DNA of 64,000 bases from Lachnospiraceae bacterium UBA7050. GTDB taxonomy: Bacteria > Bacillota > Clostridia > Lachnospirales > Lachnospiraceae. Location: assembly GCA_002493905.1 (NCBI GenBank), contig DLAJ01000017.1:232935-296934 (forward strand), in the 5' to 3' direction. Shown here in pieces: positions 9,405 through 18,447 of this stretch; the stretch's first letter is position 1; every line of letters starts with the position of its first letter. Made by a program: the position numbers and the translations under genes. The notes under the pieces were generated by a model. It searched no databases. It was not told the DNA's origin and was given only the letters and a program-made list of their open reading frames with translations.

Positions 9405-10823
9405 TCACTCTTCGGAATCCTCATAAAACAGAATCACGGGCAGTCCCTTTTCAATATCCGCATACAGAATTTTCATCTGTTCGACCGGTACGTTCACACA
9501 GCCGTGCGAGCCGCCCGATAAGTAAATTTCACCGCCGAACCGGTTCCGCCATGTCGCGTCATGAATGCCGATCGCTTTATAGACCGGAACCCAGTAATAA
9601 ACGAATGACGCATAGCCCGGTCCCCGAAGTACGGTATTCCGGTATTTTCCCTGAACATAACACATTCTGGAAGGCGTCCGGTGCCCTGACCGTACATTTC
9701 CCGAGACAATGTCGGTTTTTAAGTACAACTCGCCTCCCTTTACATAGTAAAGGACCTGCTCAGTCAGATTCACCTCAATATAATCGGGGCCTACATCGTC
9801 CATTCCCTGATACAGCGCCTTATGCACATATTCCGGTTCACGGTCAGCCGTATTATGCTCGCGAAATGCCTGCATCAGATACGCACACTCCGCTTCCTGA
9901 TCAAGCTGATTCCCGTATATTCCGCCATTGACCGTCACGGTCATTCCCGTGTACGTCTCATAACGCCTCTCTATCCCGTATGTATCGTATTTTTCGGCGA
10001 GTGCAGCGATGTAATCGGCAACCGCCTGCTCATTCAATACAAGTTCGCCATTACCATCCGTTACAAAATTCATGGACGCATCCAGCGTAATCCACTTGCT
10101 TGTTACCGAAGCGTCTACCACTTCTTCACTGTCGCCGAACAGATATTTCATAGAAAAGGACTGGAACGCATCAATTTTCTGCCAGACTGCATAGAGCGCC
10201 TCCATATCCGGTGTCGGCTCTATATCATAATAGCATCCTTTTTGGACCAGATCCACCGTGCTTTTCCCATGGAACGCGGCCTCTCTGATCACTTCAATCG
10301 CCCGCTCACGGTCAAAAATATGCTTTGTGTGATCCTCCAATATGTATCCCTGCTCCGTCCGTTTGATCATCAGATCATGAGGAAGCTCTACACCGTCCTC
10401 CGCCATACAGGGAAGTGAAAGTATCTCGTCAAGCAGATTTTTCTCATCAAACCGAATCTCCGGCTCTACTTCATAATGTCCAAACCCAAACAGATTTTTA
10501 CACCATAAAAAGGGATTCTGTGCCGCAAGAAGCTGTGTAAGCGCCGGCATATAATCTGCCTGATAAGAAACATTCGACAGATCCAGTACCTCCTGCTCCT
10601 CTTCGGATACCTGTACGGTAAGCTCCCTGCAGATCGTCCTCTCTTTTAAGAGCGTACTGACTTCCTCCGGTGTTTTTCCCGTACAGTAAATGCCATTGAC
10701 GTAGGTTCCGACGCTGTACCCTTTTGCATAATAGAGGGCAAGAAAAACATATCCCGCAGCAAGTGTTGCAAAAACGCTGCCGATGACGGTAAGCAGAACC
10801 GTCCTTCTTTTGTTCGTCTTCAT
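9405..10823 (-). CDS. L,D-transpeptidase (YkuD) with peptidoglycan-binding-like domain
   Basis: A 472-residue cell-wall enzyme. A short basic N-terminus and one membrane helix (residues about 9-30) anchor it outside the cytoplasm. A long middle region resembles the PG_binding_4 domain found in clostridial L,D-transpeptidases. The C-terminal YkuD domain contains GIHDATW and the catalytic GGSHGCVNVP with its cysteine near residue 441. The family makes 3-3 peptidoglycan cross-links. The ATG follows AAAGGAAG and lies only 12 bases after ilvB, so it is probably co-transcribed with the branched-chain amino acid genes. The functional link is unclear. Confidence 0.92.
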   Translation of the reverse strand: MKTNKRRTVLLTVIGSVFATLAAGYVFLALYYAKGYSVGTYVNGIYCTGKTPEEVSTLLKERTICRELTVQVSEEEQEVLDLSNVSYQADYMPALTQLLAAQNPFLWCKNLFGFGHYEVEPEIRFDEKNLLDEILSLPCMAEDGVELPHDLMIKRTEQGYILEDHTKHIFDRERAIEVIREAAFHGKSTVDLVQKGCYYDIEPTPDMEALYAVWQKIDAFQSFSMKYLFGDSEEVVDASVTSKWITLDASMNFVTDGNGELVLNEQAVADYIAALAEKYDTYGIERRYETYTGMTVTVNGGIYGNQLDQEAECAYLMQAFREHNTADREPEYVHKALYQGMDDVGPDYIEVNLTEQVLYYVKGGELYLKTDIVSGNVRSGHRTPSRMCYVQGKYRNTVLRGPGYASFVYYWVPVYKAIGIHDATWRNRFGGEIYLSGGSHGCVNVPVEQMKILYADIEKGLPVILFYEDSEE

Positions 10824-10835
10824 TTGCTTCCTTTG

Positions 10836-12512
10836 TTATTTCTTTTGCAGATCTTCTGCGTCAAACACTTCACTGATCGAACTTCCGGGCGACACCATCG
10901 GGAATACCTTATCATCCTCGGCAATGATGCAGTCCAAAACAACGGGAACACCTGCGCGGATCGCTTCTTCGAGCGCCGGAGCAACTTCTTCTTTTTGGGT
11001 AATGCGCATTGCCTTACAGCCGAGCCCTTCCGCAACCTTTACAAAATCTACCCCGTCATTTAACACGGTCTGTGAATAGCGTTTATCATAGAACAGCGTC
11101 TGCCACTGGCGCACCATACCAAGCACATGGTTATTGATGATGACCTGAATGATCGGAATATTGTAGCGGCTCGCCGTTGCAAGCTCGTTCATATTCATGC
11201 GGAAGCAGCCGTCTCCTGCAATATTGACGCAAATTTTTTCAGGACGTCCGGTCTTTGCTCCGATACATGCGCCAAGGCCATACCCCATTGTGCCAAGCCC
11301 GCCCGAAGAAAGAAACGTCCTTGGCTCCGAATAGTGATAATATTGGGAAGCCCACATCTGATGCTGTCCAACATCCGTTGTAATGATAGCTTCTCCATTT
11401 GTCACACGTTCCAGCTCTTCCATGATATAGGGGCAGGTCAGCCCCTCCTCCGGATAGCGAAGCGGATAGCGCTCCTTATATTCCATAATATGGGAAACCC
11501 ATTCTTCATGACGTTTTTTCGGAATCAGGGCATTCAGCTTCTTCAGAATATCTTTCAGGTCGCCGACAACGGACGCCGTTGTTTTAATGTTCTTATCAAT
11601 TTCCGCCGCATCCACATCAATATGCAGAATCTTTGCATTCGGCGCGAACTTCTGCGCGTTTCCAACCACTCTGTCAGAGAAGCGCACTCCAAGGCTGATC
11701 AGCAGGTCGCATTCCTGTACACCGAGGTTGGAAGCTTTGGTTCCATGCATGCCGATCATCCCGGTATAAAGCGGATTCCTTCCGTCAAAACTTCCCTTTC
11801 CCATCAATGTGTCGCAGACCGGCGCATGAACTTTATCTACAAGTTCCCGCAGTTCTTCCGATGCATTGGAAAGAATCACACCGCCGCCGACATAGAAAAA
11901 CGGCTTTCTCGCCTCGCAGATCAGATCTGCGGCGCGGTTTAAGTCCGCCTCTGAATAAGTTTTCGGCAGTCTGACTTCTTCCTGTTTCATCGGTTCATAC
12001 TCAAAAGTGTTTGCCGTTACATCCTTTGTGATGTCAACGAGCACCGGCCCCGGCCGTTCGCTCTTTGCGATCAGGAAGGCCCTGCGCAGCGTATCCGCAA
12101 GCTGGCTGATATCCTTTACAATATAGCTGTGCTTTGTGATCGGCATGACCACACCGGCTATATCAACTTCCTGAAAGGAATCTTTTCCAAGCGCCGGAAG
12201 ATTCACATTCGCCGTAATTGCCACCACCGGGATGGAATCCATATAAGCGGTTGCAATTCCCGTTACTAAATTCGTCGCGCCCGGACCGCTTGTCGCCATA
12301 CATACTCCGACTTTGCCGGTTGCTCTCGCATATCCGTCCGCCGCATGCGCTGCACCCTGTTCATGCGACGTCAGCACATGGCGAATCTCGTCCTGATGCT
12401 TATATAGCGCATCGTATACATTTAAGATCGTGCCGCCCGGATAACCGAATACGGTCGTAACGCCCTGCTCCTTTAAGCATTCGATCACAATTTCTGCCCC
12501 TGTCAGCTTCAT
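10836..12512 (-). CDS. ilvB: Acetolactate synthase large subunit
   Basis: Thiamine diphosphate enzyme that condenses pyruvate to acetolactate, or with 2-ketobutyrate, in valine and isoleucine synthesis. The 558 residues include the catalytic Glu region HEQGAAHAADGYARATGK near residue 50 and the TPP motif GDGCFRMNMNEL...IINN near residue 425. Length is typical. The start has a GGAG about 12 bases upstream. No regulatory small subunit (ilvN/ilvH) lies next to it, so it must be elsewhere or absent. Third gene of leuB-ilvD-ilvB. Confidence 0.95.
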   Translation of the reverse strand: MKLTGAEIVIECLKEQGVTTVFGYPGGTILNVYDALYKHQDEIRHVLTSHEQGAAHAADGYARATGKVGVCMATSGPGATNLVTGIATAYMDSIPVVAITANVNLPALGKDSFQEVDIAGVVMPITKHSYIVKDISQLADTLRRAFLIAKSERPGPVLVDITKDVTANTFEYEPMKQEEVRLPKTYSEADLNRAADLICEARKPFFYVGGGVILSNASEELRELVDKVHAPVCDTLMGKGSFDGRNPLYTGMIGMHGTKASNLGVQECDLLISLGVRFSDRVVGNAQKFAPNAKILHIDVDAAEIDKNIKTTASVVGDLKDILKKLNALIPKKRHEEWVSHIMEYKERYPLRYPEEGLTCPYIMEELERVTNGEAIITTDVGQHQMWASQYYHYSEPRTFLSSGGLGTMGYGLGACIGAKTGRPEKICVNIAGDGCFRMNMNELATASRYNIPIIQVIINNHVLGMVRQWQTLFYDKRYSQTVLNDGVDFVKVAEGLGCKAMRITQKEEVAPALEEAIRAGVPVVLDCIIAEDDKVFPMVSPGSSISEVFDAEDLQKK

Positions 12513-12564
12513 ATCTGATTCGTACTCCTTTTACTATCAATTCTTATTGGGAATCCCGCAGTTC

Positions 12565-14238
12565 TTATGCCTTGTGATTCAGTTCCAGGATTGCACCCCG
12601 GTTTCCGCTGGTTACAAGCTCCCGGTACCTTGCCAGATAACCGCTTGTTACTTTCGGCTCTCTCGGTGTCCATGCGGCTTTTCGTCTTGCCATTTCCTCA
12701 TCGGAAATATGAAGTTTCAGAGAATAGTTCGGAATATCCACCGAGATCATATCTCCTTCCTCGACCAGTGCAATCGGTCCGCCAACCGCCGCTTCCGGTG
12801 ATACATGGCCAATGGACGCGCCTCTCGACGCACCGGAAAATCTTCCGTCCGTGATAAGCGCCACGCTGGAGCCAAGTCCCATTCCTGCAATTGCAGAAGT
12901 TGGATTCAGCATCTCCCTCATGCCCGGACCGCCCTTGGGGCCCTCATAACGGATGACGACCACATCGCCCTCATGAATACATCCGCCCTTGATCGCCTCA
13001 ATTGCATCCTCCTCACAGTCAAATACGCGTGCCGGCCCGGTATGCACCATCATCTCTTCACAGACAGCCGAACGCTTTACAACCGAACCATCCGGCGCAA
13101 GATTTCCTTTTAATACCGCAAGACCTCCGGTTTTACTGTAAGGATTGTCAAGCGGTCTGATCACTTTTGGATTTTTATTGACTGCATCCGCCGCATTCTC
13201 CCCAATCGTTCTTCCTGTAACCGTCATGCAGTCCGTATAAAGCAGTCCCGCCTCCATCAGTTCATTCATCACGGCATAAACACCGCCCGCCTCATTTAAG
13301 TCCTCCATATACGTCGGACCCGCAGGCGCCAAATGACAGAGATTCGGCGTTTTTTCGCTGATCTCATTTGCGAACTCAATATCAAAATCAAACCCGATCT
13401 CATGCGCGATTGCAGGAAGGTGCAGCATGCTGTTTGTCGAACATCCGAGTGCCATATCCACGGTCAGCGCATTCAAAACCGCCTCTTTTGTCATAATGTC
13501 GCGCGGACAGATATTCTGTTTGAGCATATGCATGACCGCCATGCCCGCGTGCTTCGCAAGCTTGATGCGGTCCGAATAAACCGCCGGAATAGTCCCGTTG
13601 CCTGGAAGCCCCATGCCGATTGCTTCCGTCAGACAGTTCATGGAATTTGCCGTATACATCCCCGAGCAGGAACCGCAGGTCGGGCATGTCTTTTCCTCAA
13701 ACTCACGCACGTCTTCATCCGTCATCGTTCCAGCAGAATAAGCACCGACTGCCTCGAACATTGAAGATAAGCTTCTCTTCTGCCCTTTTACATGCCCCGC
13801 GAGCATCGGTCCGCCTGAGACAAACACGGTCGGCACATTGATCCTTGCCGCCGCCATCAGCAGTCCCGGAACATTCTTATCACAGTTCGGCACCATAACC
13901 AGCGCGTCAAACTGATGCGCAAGCGCCATACATTCGGTGCTGTCCGCGATCAGATCGCGCGTCACTAAAGAATATTTCATACCGATATGTCCCATTGCGA
14001 TTCCGTCGCAGACCGCGATCGCAGGGAATACAACCGGAACGCCTCCCGCCTCCGCAACGCCAAGCTTTACGGCATTGACGATTTTATCAAGATTCATATG
14101 TCCCGGTACGATCTCATTATAGGAGCTGACAATGCCGACCATCGGCTTGTTCATCTCCTCCTCCGTAAAACCGAGCGCATGAAACAGCGACCGGTGCGGT
14201 GCCTGCTGCATCCCCTTTTTTACATTGTCACTTCTCAT
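12565..14238 (-). CDS. ilvD: Dihydroxy-acid dehydratase
   Basis: Fe-S dehydratase of valine and isoleucine synthesis. Cluster-ligand motifs NCDKNVPG, CPTCGSCSGMYTANSMNC and the C-terminal GRFSGASRG are present. Length about 557 residues is normal. The frame opens at 14247, but GGAGG lies nine bases before the ATG at 14238 (MRSDNVKKG), which is the better start. It sits between leuB and ilvB on the same strand, and no terminator is visible in the short gaps. Confidence 0.95.
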   Translation of the reverse strand: MRSDNVKKGMQQAPHRSLFHALGFTEEEMNKPMVGIVSSYNEIVPGHMNLDKIVNAVKLGVAEAGGVPVVFPAIAVCDGIAMGHIGMKYSLVTRDLIADSTECMALAHQFDALVMVPNCDKNVPGLLMAAARINVPTVFVSGGPMLAGHVKGQKRSLSSMFEAVGAYSAGTMTDEDVREFEEKTCPTCGSCSGMYTANSMNCLTEAIGMGLPGNGTIPAVYSDRIKLAKHAGMAVMHMLKQNICPRDIMTKEAVLNALTVDMALGCSTNSMLHLPAIAHEIGFDFDIEFANEISEKTPNLCHLAPAGPTYMEDLNEAGGVYAVMNELMEAGLLYTDCMTVTGRTIGENAADAVNKNPKVIRPLDNPYSKTGGLAVLKGNLAPDGSVVKRSAVCEEMMVHTGPARVFDCEEDAIEAIKGGCIHEGDVVVIRYEGPKGGPGMREMLNPTSAIAGMGLGSSVALITDGRFSGASRGASIGHVSPEAAVGGPIALVEEGDMISVDIPNYSLKLHISDEEMARRKAAWTPREPKVTSGYLARYRELVTSGNRGAILELNHKA

Positions 14239-14324
14239 TGTCGTCATCCTCCCTCACTATTTTCTGCTTTCAATCCCATGAAGAATACATGATCTTTGCA
14301 TTCTTCGATGTGAGATTAGAACTT

Positions 14325-15431
14325 CTAATTGCATTGTATTCTATCACAGATCAAATCACCCATCCTGACGGTTCCGACCTGTTCCACACCCTTCCGGCTA
14401 CCATCCTGCGGCATAATATCAATAGTGCGGTACCCATCCTTTAAGGTCTGTTTCACTGCCGATTCCACAGCGTCCGCTTCTTTATCCAGATCAAAGGAAT
14501 ACCTCAGCATCATCGCGGCACTCAAAATCGTCGCGATCGGGTTCGCAATCCCTTTCCCCGCAATATCCGGAGCAGAACCGCCGCTCGGCTCATAAAGCCC
14601 GAACTTGGTATCATTTAAGGATGCGCTCGGCAGCATACCGATTGACCCCGTAATCATGCTTGCTTCGTCGGATAAAATGTCGCCGAACATATTCTCCGTC
14701 AGCACTACATCAAACTGTGCCGGGTTTTTTACGAGCTGCATGGCACAATTATCAACCAGCATATGCTCCAATGTTACTTCTGGATAATCTGCCGCAACTT
14801 CCTCCACAACTTTACGCCATAGTCTGGAAGAATCCAGCACATTCGCCTTATCCACGCTTGTCACCTTTTTTCTGCGCTTCATGGCGATCGAAAATCCCTT
14901 TACCGCTGCACGTCTGATCTCGTCTTCATTATAGGTAAGCGTATCAAGCGCTGTCATTTTCCCGTTGACCAGTTCAGTCTTTCTCTCGCCAAAATAAAGT
15001 CCGCCTGTCAGCTCCCTTAACATCATCATATCAAAGCCGGCTTTGCTGATCTCCTCTTTCAAAGGACATGCCGCTGCAAGCTCGTCATAGAGCGTGGCAG
15101 GACGCAGGTTCGCAAACAGACCGAGAGCTTTGCGGATTTTTAACAGTCCCGCTTCCGGCCGTCTGTCAGGCGGAAGCTGATACCATGGCGATGTCGCCGT
15201 GTTCCCGCCTATTGAGCCCATAAGCACCGCATCCGCATCCTTTGCAATACGGACTGCTTCGTCTGTCAAAGGAACTCCGTGTACATCAATAGACGCTCCC
15301 CCCATCAAAATATCAGTAAATACAAACGTATGTCCAAACTGCTCTCCGGTCTTCTGTAATACTTTTTTTGCTTCCGCAACAATCTCCGGTCCGATTCCGT
15401 CCCCCGGAATACTCGTGATCCGATAATTCAT
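14325..15431 (-). CDS. leuB: 3-isopropylmalate dehydrogenase
   Basis: Oxidative decarboxylation in leucine synthesis. N-terminal SIPGDGIGPEIV, the RELTGGLYFGERK loop and DEASMITGSIGMLPSASL are diagnostic. 368 residues, normal length. First gene of leuB-ilvD-ilvB. The ribosome site is not ideal: GGGAAGGA lies about 12 bases upstream. leuA and leuCD are not in the window. The 5' region is short, carries three tandem palindromic repeats and a hairpin, and shows no T-box. Confidence 0.95.
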   Translation of the reverse strand: MNYRITSIPGDGIGPEIVAEAKKVLQKTGEQFGHTFVFTDILMGGASIDVHGVPLTDEAVRIAKDADAVLMGSIGGNTATSPWYQLPPDRRPEAGLLKIRKALGLFANLRPATLYDELAAACPLKEEISKAGFDMMMLRELTGGLYFGERKTELVNGKMTALDTLTYNEDEIRRAAVKGFSIAMKRRKKVTSVDKANVLDSSRLWRKVVEEVAADYPEVTLEHMLVDNCAMQLVKNPAQFDVVLTENMFGDILSDEASMITGSIGMLPSASLNDTKFGLYEPSGGSAPDIAGKGIANPIATILSAAMMLRYSFDLDKEADAVESAVKQTLKDGYRTIDIMPQDGSRKGVEQVGTVRMGDLICDRIQCN

Positions 15432-15474
15432 CCTTTTCAGCCATCCTTCCCTTTTCTGCGTGTATCATGATCTG

Positions 15475-15531
15475 AAGTTTGAAAGTTCCTTTCAAGTTTG
15501 AAAGTTCCTTTCAAGTTTGAAAGTTCCTTTC
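15475..15531. repeat. Three tandem 19-base palindromic repeats upstream of leuB
   Basis: Three perfect copies of AAGTTTGAAAGTTCCTTTC occur at 15475-15493, 15494-15512 and 15513-15531, then a partial copy leads into AAACTACTTATTGGTG. Each unit is itself palindromic. A related single copy lies at 3214-3249 in inverted orientation. Confidence 0.9.
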
Positions 15532-15549
15532 AAACTACTTATTGGTGCG

Positions 15550-15575
15550 ATATCGCAGGCATCTGCCTGCGATAT
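15550..15575. other. Perfect 12-base-stem hairpin in the leuB leader
   Basis: ATATCGCAGGCA, TC, TGCCTGCGATAT form a perfect inverted repeat directly next to the tandem repeats. It lacks a T-run on either side, so it is a leader structure or part of the repeat element rather than a clear terminator. Confidence 0.7.
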
Positions 15576-15587
15576 GCGTGAGTGAAA

Positions 15588-15630
15588 CATGAAAAGAGAG
15601 GCGCTTTTCCCAAACGCCTCTCTTTTCATG
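15588..15630 (-). terminator. Terminator after yajC
   Basis: A 16-base perfect stem (CATGAAAAGAGAGGCG at 15588-15603 with 15615-15630) with an 11-base loop begins just after the yajC stop. The T-run on the − strand is short. Confidence 0.7.
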
Positions 15631-15633
15631 TTT

Positions 15634-15957
15634 CTATTCAGCGTCAGGCTTTTCAACCTGCACGATTGCCGACTTCTGCATCGGAATTCTGCAATTCTTA
15701 TTATTACCAAACTCTACGATTACGGTATCGTCAGTAATATCAATGATAATTCCGTAAAAACCACTATTTGTCAAAACGCTGTCGCCGATTTCCAGTGTAG
15801 AAAGAAGCGCCGCCATTTTTTTCTGTTCTTTTTTCTGAGGTCTGATCATCAGGAAATAAAAAACAGCAATGATACCAATAATATAAACAACGATCACACC
15901 AATTCCCATACCACCGCTCGCAGCAGCTGCGCCGGTCTCATTCAATAAGATTCCCAT
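15634..15957 (-). CDS. yajC: Sec translocon accessory protein YajC
   Basis: A 107-residue inner-membrane protein. One helix (residues about 18-39, ending FYFLMIRPQKKEQKK) is followed by a cytoplasmic domain with LEIGDSVLTNSGFYGII, the YajC signature. It associates with SecDF/YidC. The ATG at 15957 is chosen over upstream ATGs because GGAGGG lies five bases before it. It follows tgt, the usual tgt-yajC order. A strong hairpin ends the unit. Confidence 0.93.
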   Translation of the reverse strand: MGILLNETGAAAASGGMGIGVIVVYIIGIIAVFYFLMIRPQKKEQKKMAALLSTLEIGDSVLTNSGFYGIIIDITDDTVIVEFGNNKNCRIPMQKSAIVQVEKPDAE

Positions 15958-16055
15958 GTTGCCCTCCATCAGCACTTAATTTTTCATTACTATCCATCAT
16001 ACACAAAAAAGAGTTTTACATCAAGTCTTTTATAGGATTTTTAGAATTGGCGGTT

Positions 16056-17186
16056 TTAAGCGCCTGCAAAACCCTCCAGCTTTTCTTTCTTATATGCGGC
16101 AAAGCGTCCTTCGTCAAGCGCAGTACGGATTTCCGCCATCAGCTTATTATAAAAATACAGATTATGTATCACACACAGCCTCATACCGAGCATTTCCTTA
16201 GCTTTCAGCAAATGGCGGATATATGCGCGCGAATACCGTCTGCATGCCGGACACCCGCAGCCTTCTTCGATCGGACGCGCGTCCAGCTCATACCTGGCAT
16301 TAAAAAGATTGATCTTCCCCTGGTTCGTATATAAATGCCCATGCCTGCCGTTTCTCGACGGATATACACAGTCAAAAAAATCCACGCCGCGCTCCACCGC
16401 TTCTAAAATATTGGCGGGCGTCCCGACCCCCATCAGGTAAGTCGGTTTGTTTTTCGGCAGAAACGGTACAACCTGTTCAATCACATGATACATCTCCTCA
16501 TGGGTTTCTCCGACTGCAAGACCGCCAATCGCATATCCGTCAAGCTCAAGCTCACTGATTTGCTTTGCATGCTCAATTCTGATGTCATCATAAACAGCCC
16601 CCTGATTGATACCAAACAGAAGCTGCTGCCTATTGATCGTATCCTCAAGCCCGTTTAAACGCTGCATCTCTTTTTGACAGCGGTGCAGCCATCTCGTCGT
16701 CCGTTCAACGGACGCCTGCACATAACTGCGTTCCGCCCTGCTCGGCGCGCACTCATCAAACGCCATCGCAATCGTGGACGCCAGGTTAGACTGTATCTGC
16801 ATGCTCTCTTCAGGTCCCATAAAAATCTTTCTGCCGTCAATATGGGATTGGAAGCAGACGCCCTCCTCTTTGATCTTGCGCAGTCCCGCAAGTGAAAACA
16901 CCTGAAAACCGCCCGAATCAGTGAGGATCGGTCTGTCCCATGACATAAACTTGTGAAGGCCGCCAAATTGTCTGATCAGCTGATCCCCCGGTCTCACGTG
17001 AAGATGATAGGTGTTGGACAATTCAATCTGAGTCCCAATCTCCTCTAAATCTGCCGTGGAAACAGCCCCTTTTATTGCCCCAACCGTTCCTACATTCATA
17101 AAAACCGGGGTCTGAACCGTGCCGTGCACCGTTTCCAGACAAGCACGCTTTGCAGCCCCCTCCTGTTTGATTATGGTATACTTCAA
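16056..17186 (-). CDS. tgt: Queuine tRNA-ribosyltransferase
   Basis: Exchanges guanine 34 for a queuosine precursor in GUN-anticodon tRNAs. The 376 residues include TDSGGFQVFSL near residue 93, the GGLAVGE loop, and the zinc site CGCPACRR...H near residues 310-340. It starts with TTG, preceded by AAAGGA ten bases upstream. No ATG gives a better fit. It lies between vanY-like and yajC genes on the same strand. Confidence 0.95.
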   Translation of the reverse strand: MKYTIIKQEGAAKRACLETVHGTVQTPVFMNVGTVGAIKGAVSTADLEEIGTQIELSNTYHLHVRPGDQLIRQFGGLHKFMSWDRPILTDSGGFQVFSLAGLRKIKEEGVCFQSHIDGRKIFMGPEESMQIQSNLASTIAMAFDECAPSRAERSYVQASVERTTRWLHRCQKEMQRLNGLEDTINRQQLLFGINQGAVYDDIRIEHAKQISELELDGYAIGGLAVGETHEEMYHVIEQVVPFLPKNKPTYLMGVGTPANILEAVERGVDFFDCVYPSRNGRHGHLYTNQGKINLFNARYELDARPIEEGCGCPACRRYSRAYIRHLLKAKEMLGMRLCVIHNLYFYNKLMAEIRTALDEGRFAAYKKEKLEGFAGA

Positions 17187-17207
17187 AGCAACGTCATCCT
17201 TTCTGCG

Positions 17208-18257
17208 CTAATTCGGTTCATCCACATACCGATCCCAAAACTCTTCGAGCGTTATGCCGCCGCTCATGATAATCTTTGCCGCTTCCCTTCCGACATAGCG
17301 GAAATGCCATGGCTCGTAACCGATACTCGTAATATACTCTTTTCCTTTTGGATAACGCAGAATGAATCCATAATCACTGCAATTTTCCGCAAGCCATCTT
17401 CCCGCCTCGGTCTCCCCGTAAGCATCATCCAGAACCATATGGCTTGCCGTATAAATATCGATGGACAGACCAATCTGATGCTCACTGTAACCAGGTACCG
17501 TTGCCTCCTGGGAAGCAAGCTTGAAGGAGTCCATATAGTTTAGTCCTTTGTTCATATATGCTCTGACATGACGTTCAAAAATAGATACCTGACTCGCATC
17601 TGTACGGTATGGGGAGCAGATGATCAGATTGACATTATCGTTCTTCGCCGCCTGAAGCATCAGAAGCAGATCCTCCAAAATCCGCTCATCACATTTCATG
17701 CTGCCGGTAATGGTCGTCAGCGTAAACTCATAATCATCCGGTATCGGATGCTGTTTATTAATCAGAACAAGTCTCCAGTCATCCGACGTGAACACAAGGC
17801 TCTCCTCATCCGGACCCAATGTCTCCTGTACTTCCTCCGTCTCTCTGGATGTCAGATATTCCTCATGTTCCAAAAGAATCTCATCAATGGAATAGGTATC
17901 CACCTCATTGACATTATAAGTTTCATAACCGTTTAAGCCATCCGCCGCAATATCATCATCCAGTATCACCTCATTCAATTCACCTGTCTGGAGCATTCCC
18001 TCCAAATCCGATTCAAAAACCATCTCCGGTCTATGCTCCATGTCAATATCCAGCAGCACCGGCAGCGCAAAGCTCGAACTTAAAAAGAAAATAATACCAA
18101 CAAAGGCAACCGCCGCTACACGCGGCAGCAGTCTCACAAAATAGCGGCCCAGATGGCAGATTCCTAAAAACACAAATATTACACCAAGCATCGGGTATCG
18201 CAGACATTTTCTTTTTTTGGAAATCTTAATCAGTTTATTAAGTATTTTGTCTTTCAT
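17208..18257 (-). CDS. D-alanyl-D-alanine carboxypeptidase, VanY/M15B-like
   Basis: A 349-residue membrane-anchored zinc peptidase. One or two hydrophobic segments in residues 20-75, a spacer rich in acidic residues, then the M15 domain with SPYRTDASQ, the zinc ligands in SEHQIGLSID, and EPWHFRYVG. The family trims the terminal D-Ala of peptidoglycan stem peptides outside the cell. No van regulators are nearby, so a housekeeping wall role is more likely than vancomycin resistance. It ends 21 bases before tgt and has a divergent promoter facing aroC. Confidence 0.9.
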   Translation of the reverse strand: MKDKILNKLIKISKKRKCLRYPMLGVIFVFLGICHLGRYFVRLLPRVAAVAFVGIIFFLSSSFALPVLLDIDMEHRPEMVFESDLEGMLQTGELNEVILDDDIAADGLNGYETYNVNEVDTYSIDEILLEHEEYLTSRETEEVQETLGPDEESLVFTSDDWRLVLINKQHPIPDDYEFTLTTITGSMKCDERILEDLLLMLQAAKNDNVNLIICSPYRTDASQVSIFERHVRAYMNKGLNYMDSFKLASQEATVPGYSEHQIGLSIDIYTASHMVLDDAYGETEAGRWLAENCSDYGFILRYPKGKEYITSIGYEPWHFRYVGREAAKIIMSGGITLEEFWDRYVDEPN

Positions 18258-18297
18258 AATCTATCCAATCGTATGGTTTACGTTATACTCCAATGTA

Positions 18298-18325
18298 ACT
18301 ATACCATACTTCTGTTCAAAATCAA
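18298..18325 (-). promoter_or_regulatory. Promoter of the VanY-like gene
   Basis: On the − strand TTGATT (18320-18325) and TATAGT (18298-18303) lie 16 bases apart, about 40 bases before the start codon. Confidence 0.55.
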
Positions 18326-18355
18326 ACGAAAAATTGAGAAGTTATTTGGGAAAAC

Positions 18356-18384
18356 TTGTATTTTTATTTTCTCACAGATATAAT
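18356..18384 (+). promoter_or_regulatory. Promoter of aroC
   Basis: TTGTAT (18356-18361) and TATAAT (18379-18384) with a 17-base spacer. Transcription would start near 18391, so the mRNA begins within the hairpin at 18387-18416. Confidence 0.75.
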
Positions 18385-18386
18385 AA

Positions 18387-18416
18387 AAAAGACTTCCGCT
18401 AACGCGAAAGTCTTTT
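18387..18416 (+). other. 5'-end hairpin of the aroC mRNA
   Basis: AAAAGACTT and AAGTCTTTT pair around CCGCTAACGCGA. The same hairpin type follows genes at 21408 and 49676, where it acts as a terminator. Here it lies just downstream of a promoter, so it may be an attenuator or a stabilising 5' hairpin. Confidence 0.6.
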
Positions 18417-18447
18417 GGAAACAAGTATGATAACAGGAGGCACAATC

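Noticed and set aside
15475..15531. CRISPR array
   Set aside because: The repeats are directly tandem without spacers, and no cas genes are present.
15432..15630. T-box or leucine attenuator upstream of leuB
   Set aside because: No AGGGTGG-type T-box sequence, no leucine-rich leader ORF, and only about 200 bases available.
17208..18257. Vancomycin-resistance locus
   Set aside because: Only a single VanY-like peptidase. No vanH, vanA/B, vanX or vanRS genes in the window.
18217..18402. 61-residue + strand ORF before aroC
   Set aside because: It overlaps the VanY-like gene and both divergent promoters and has no ribosome site.
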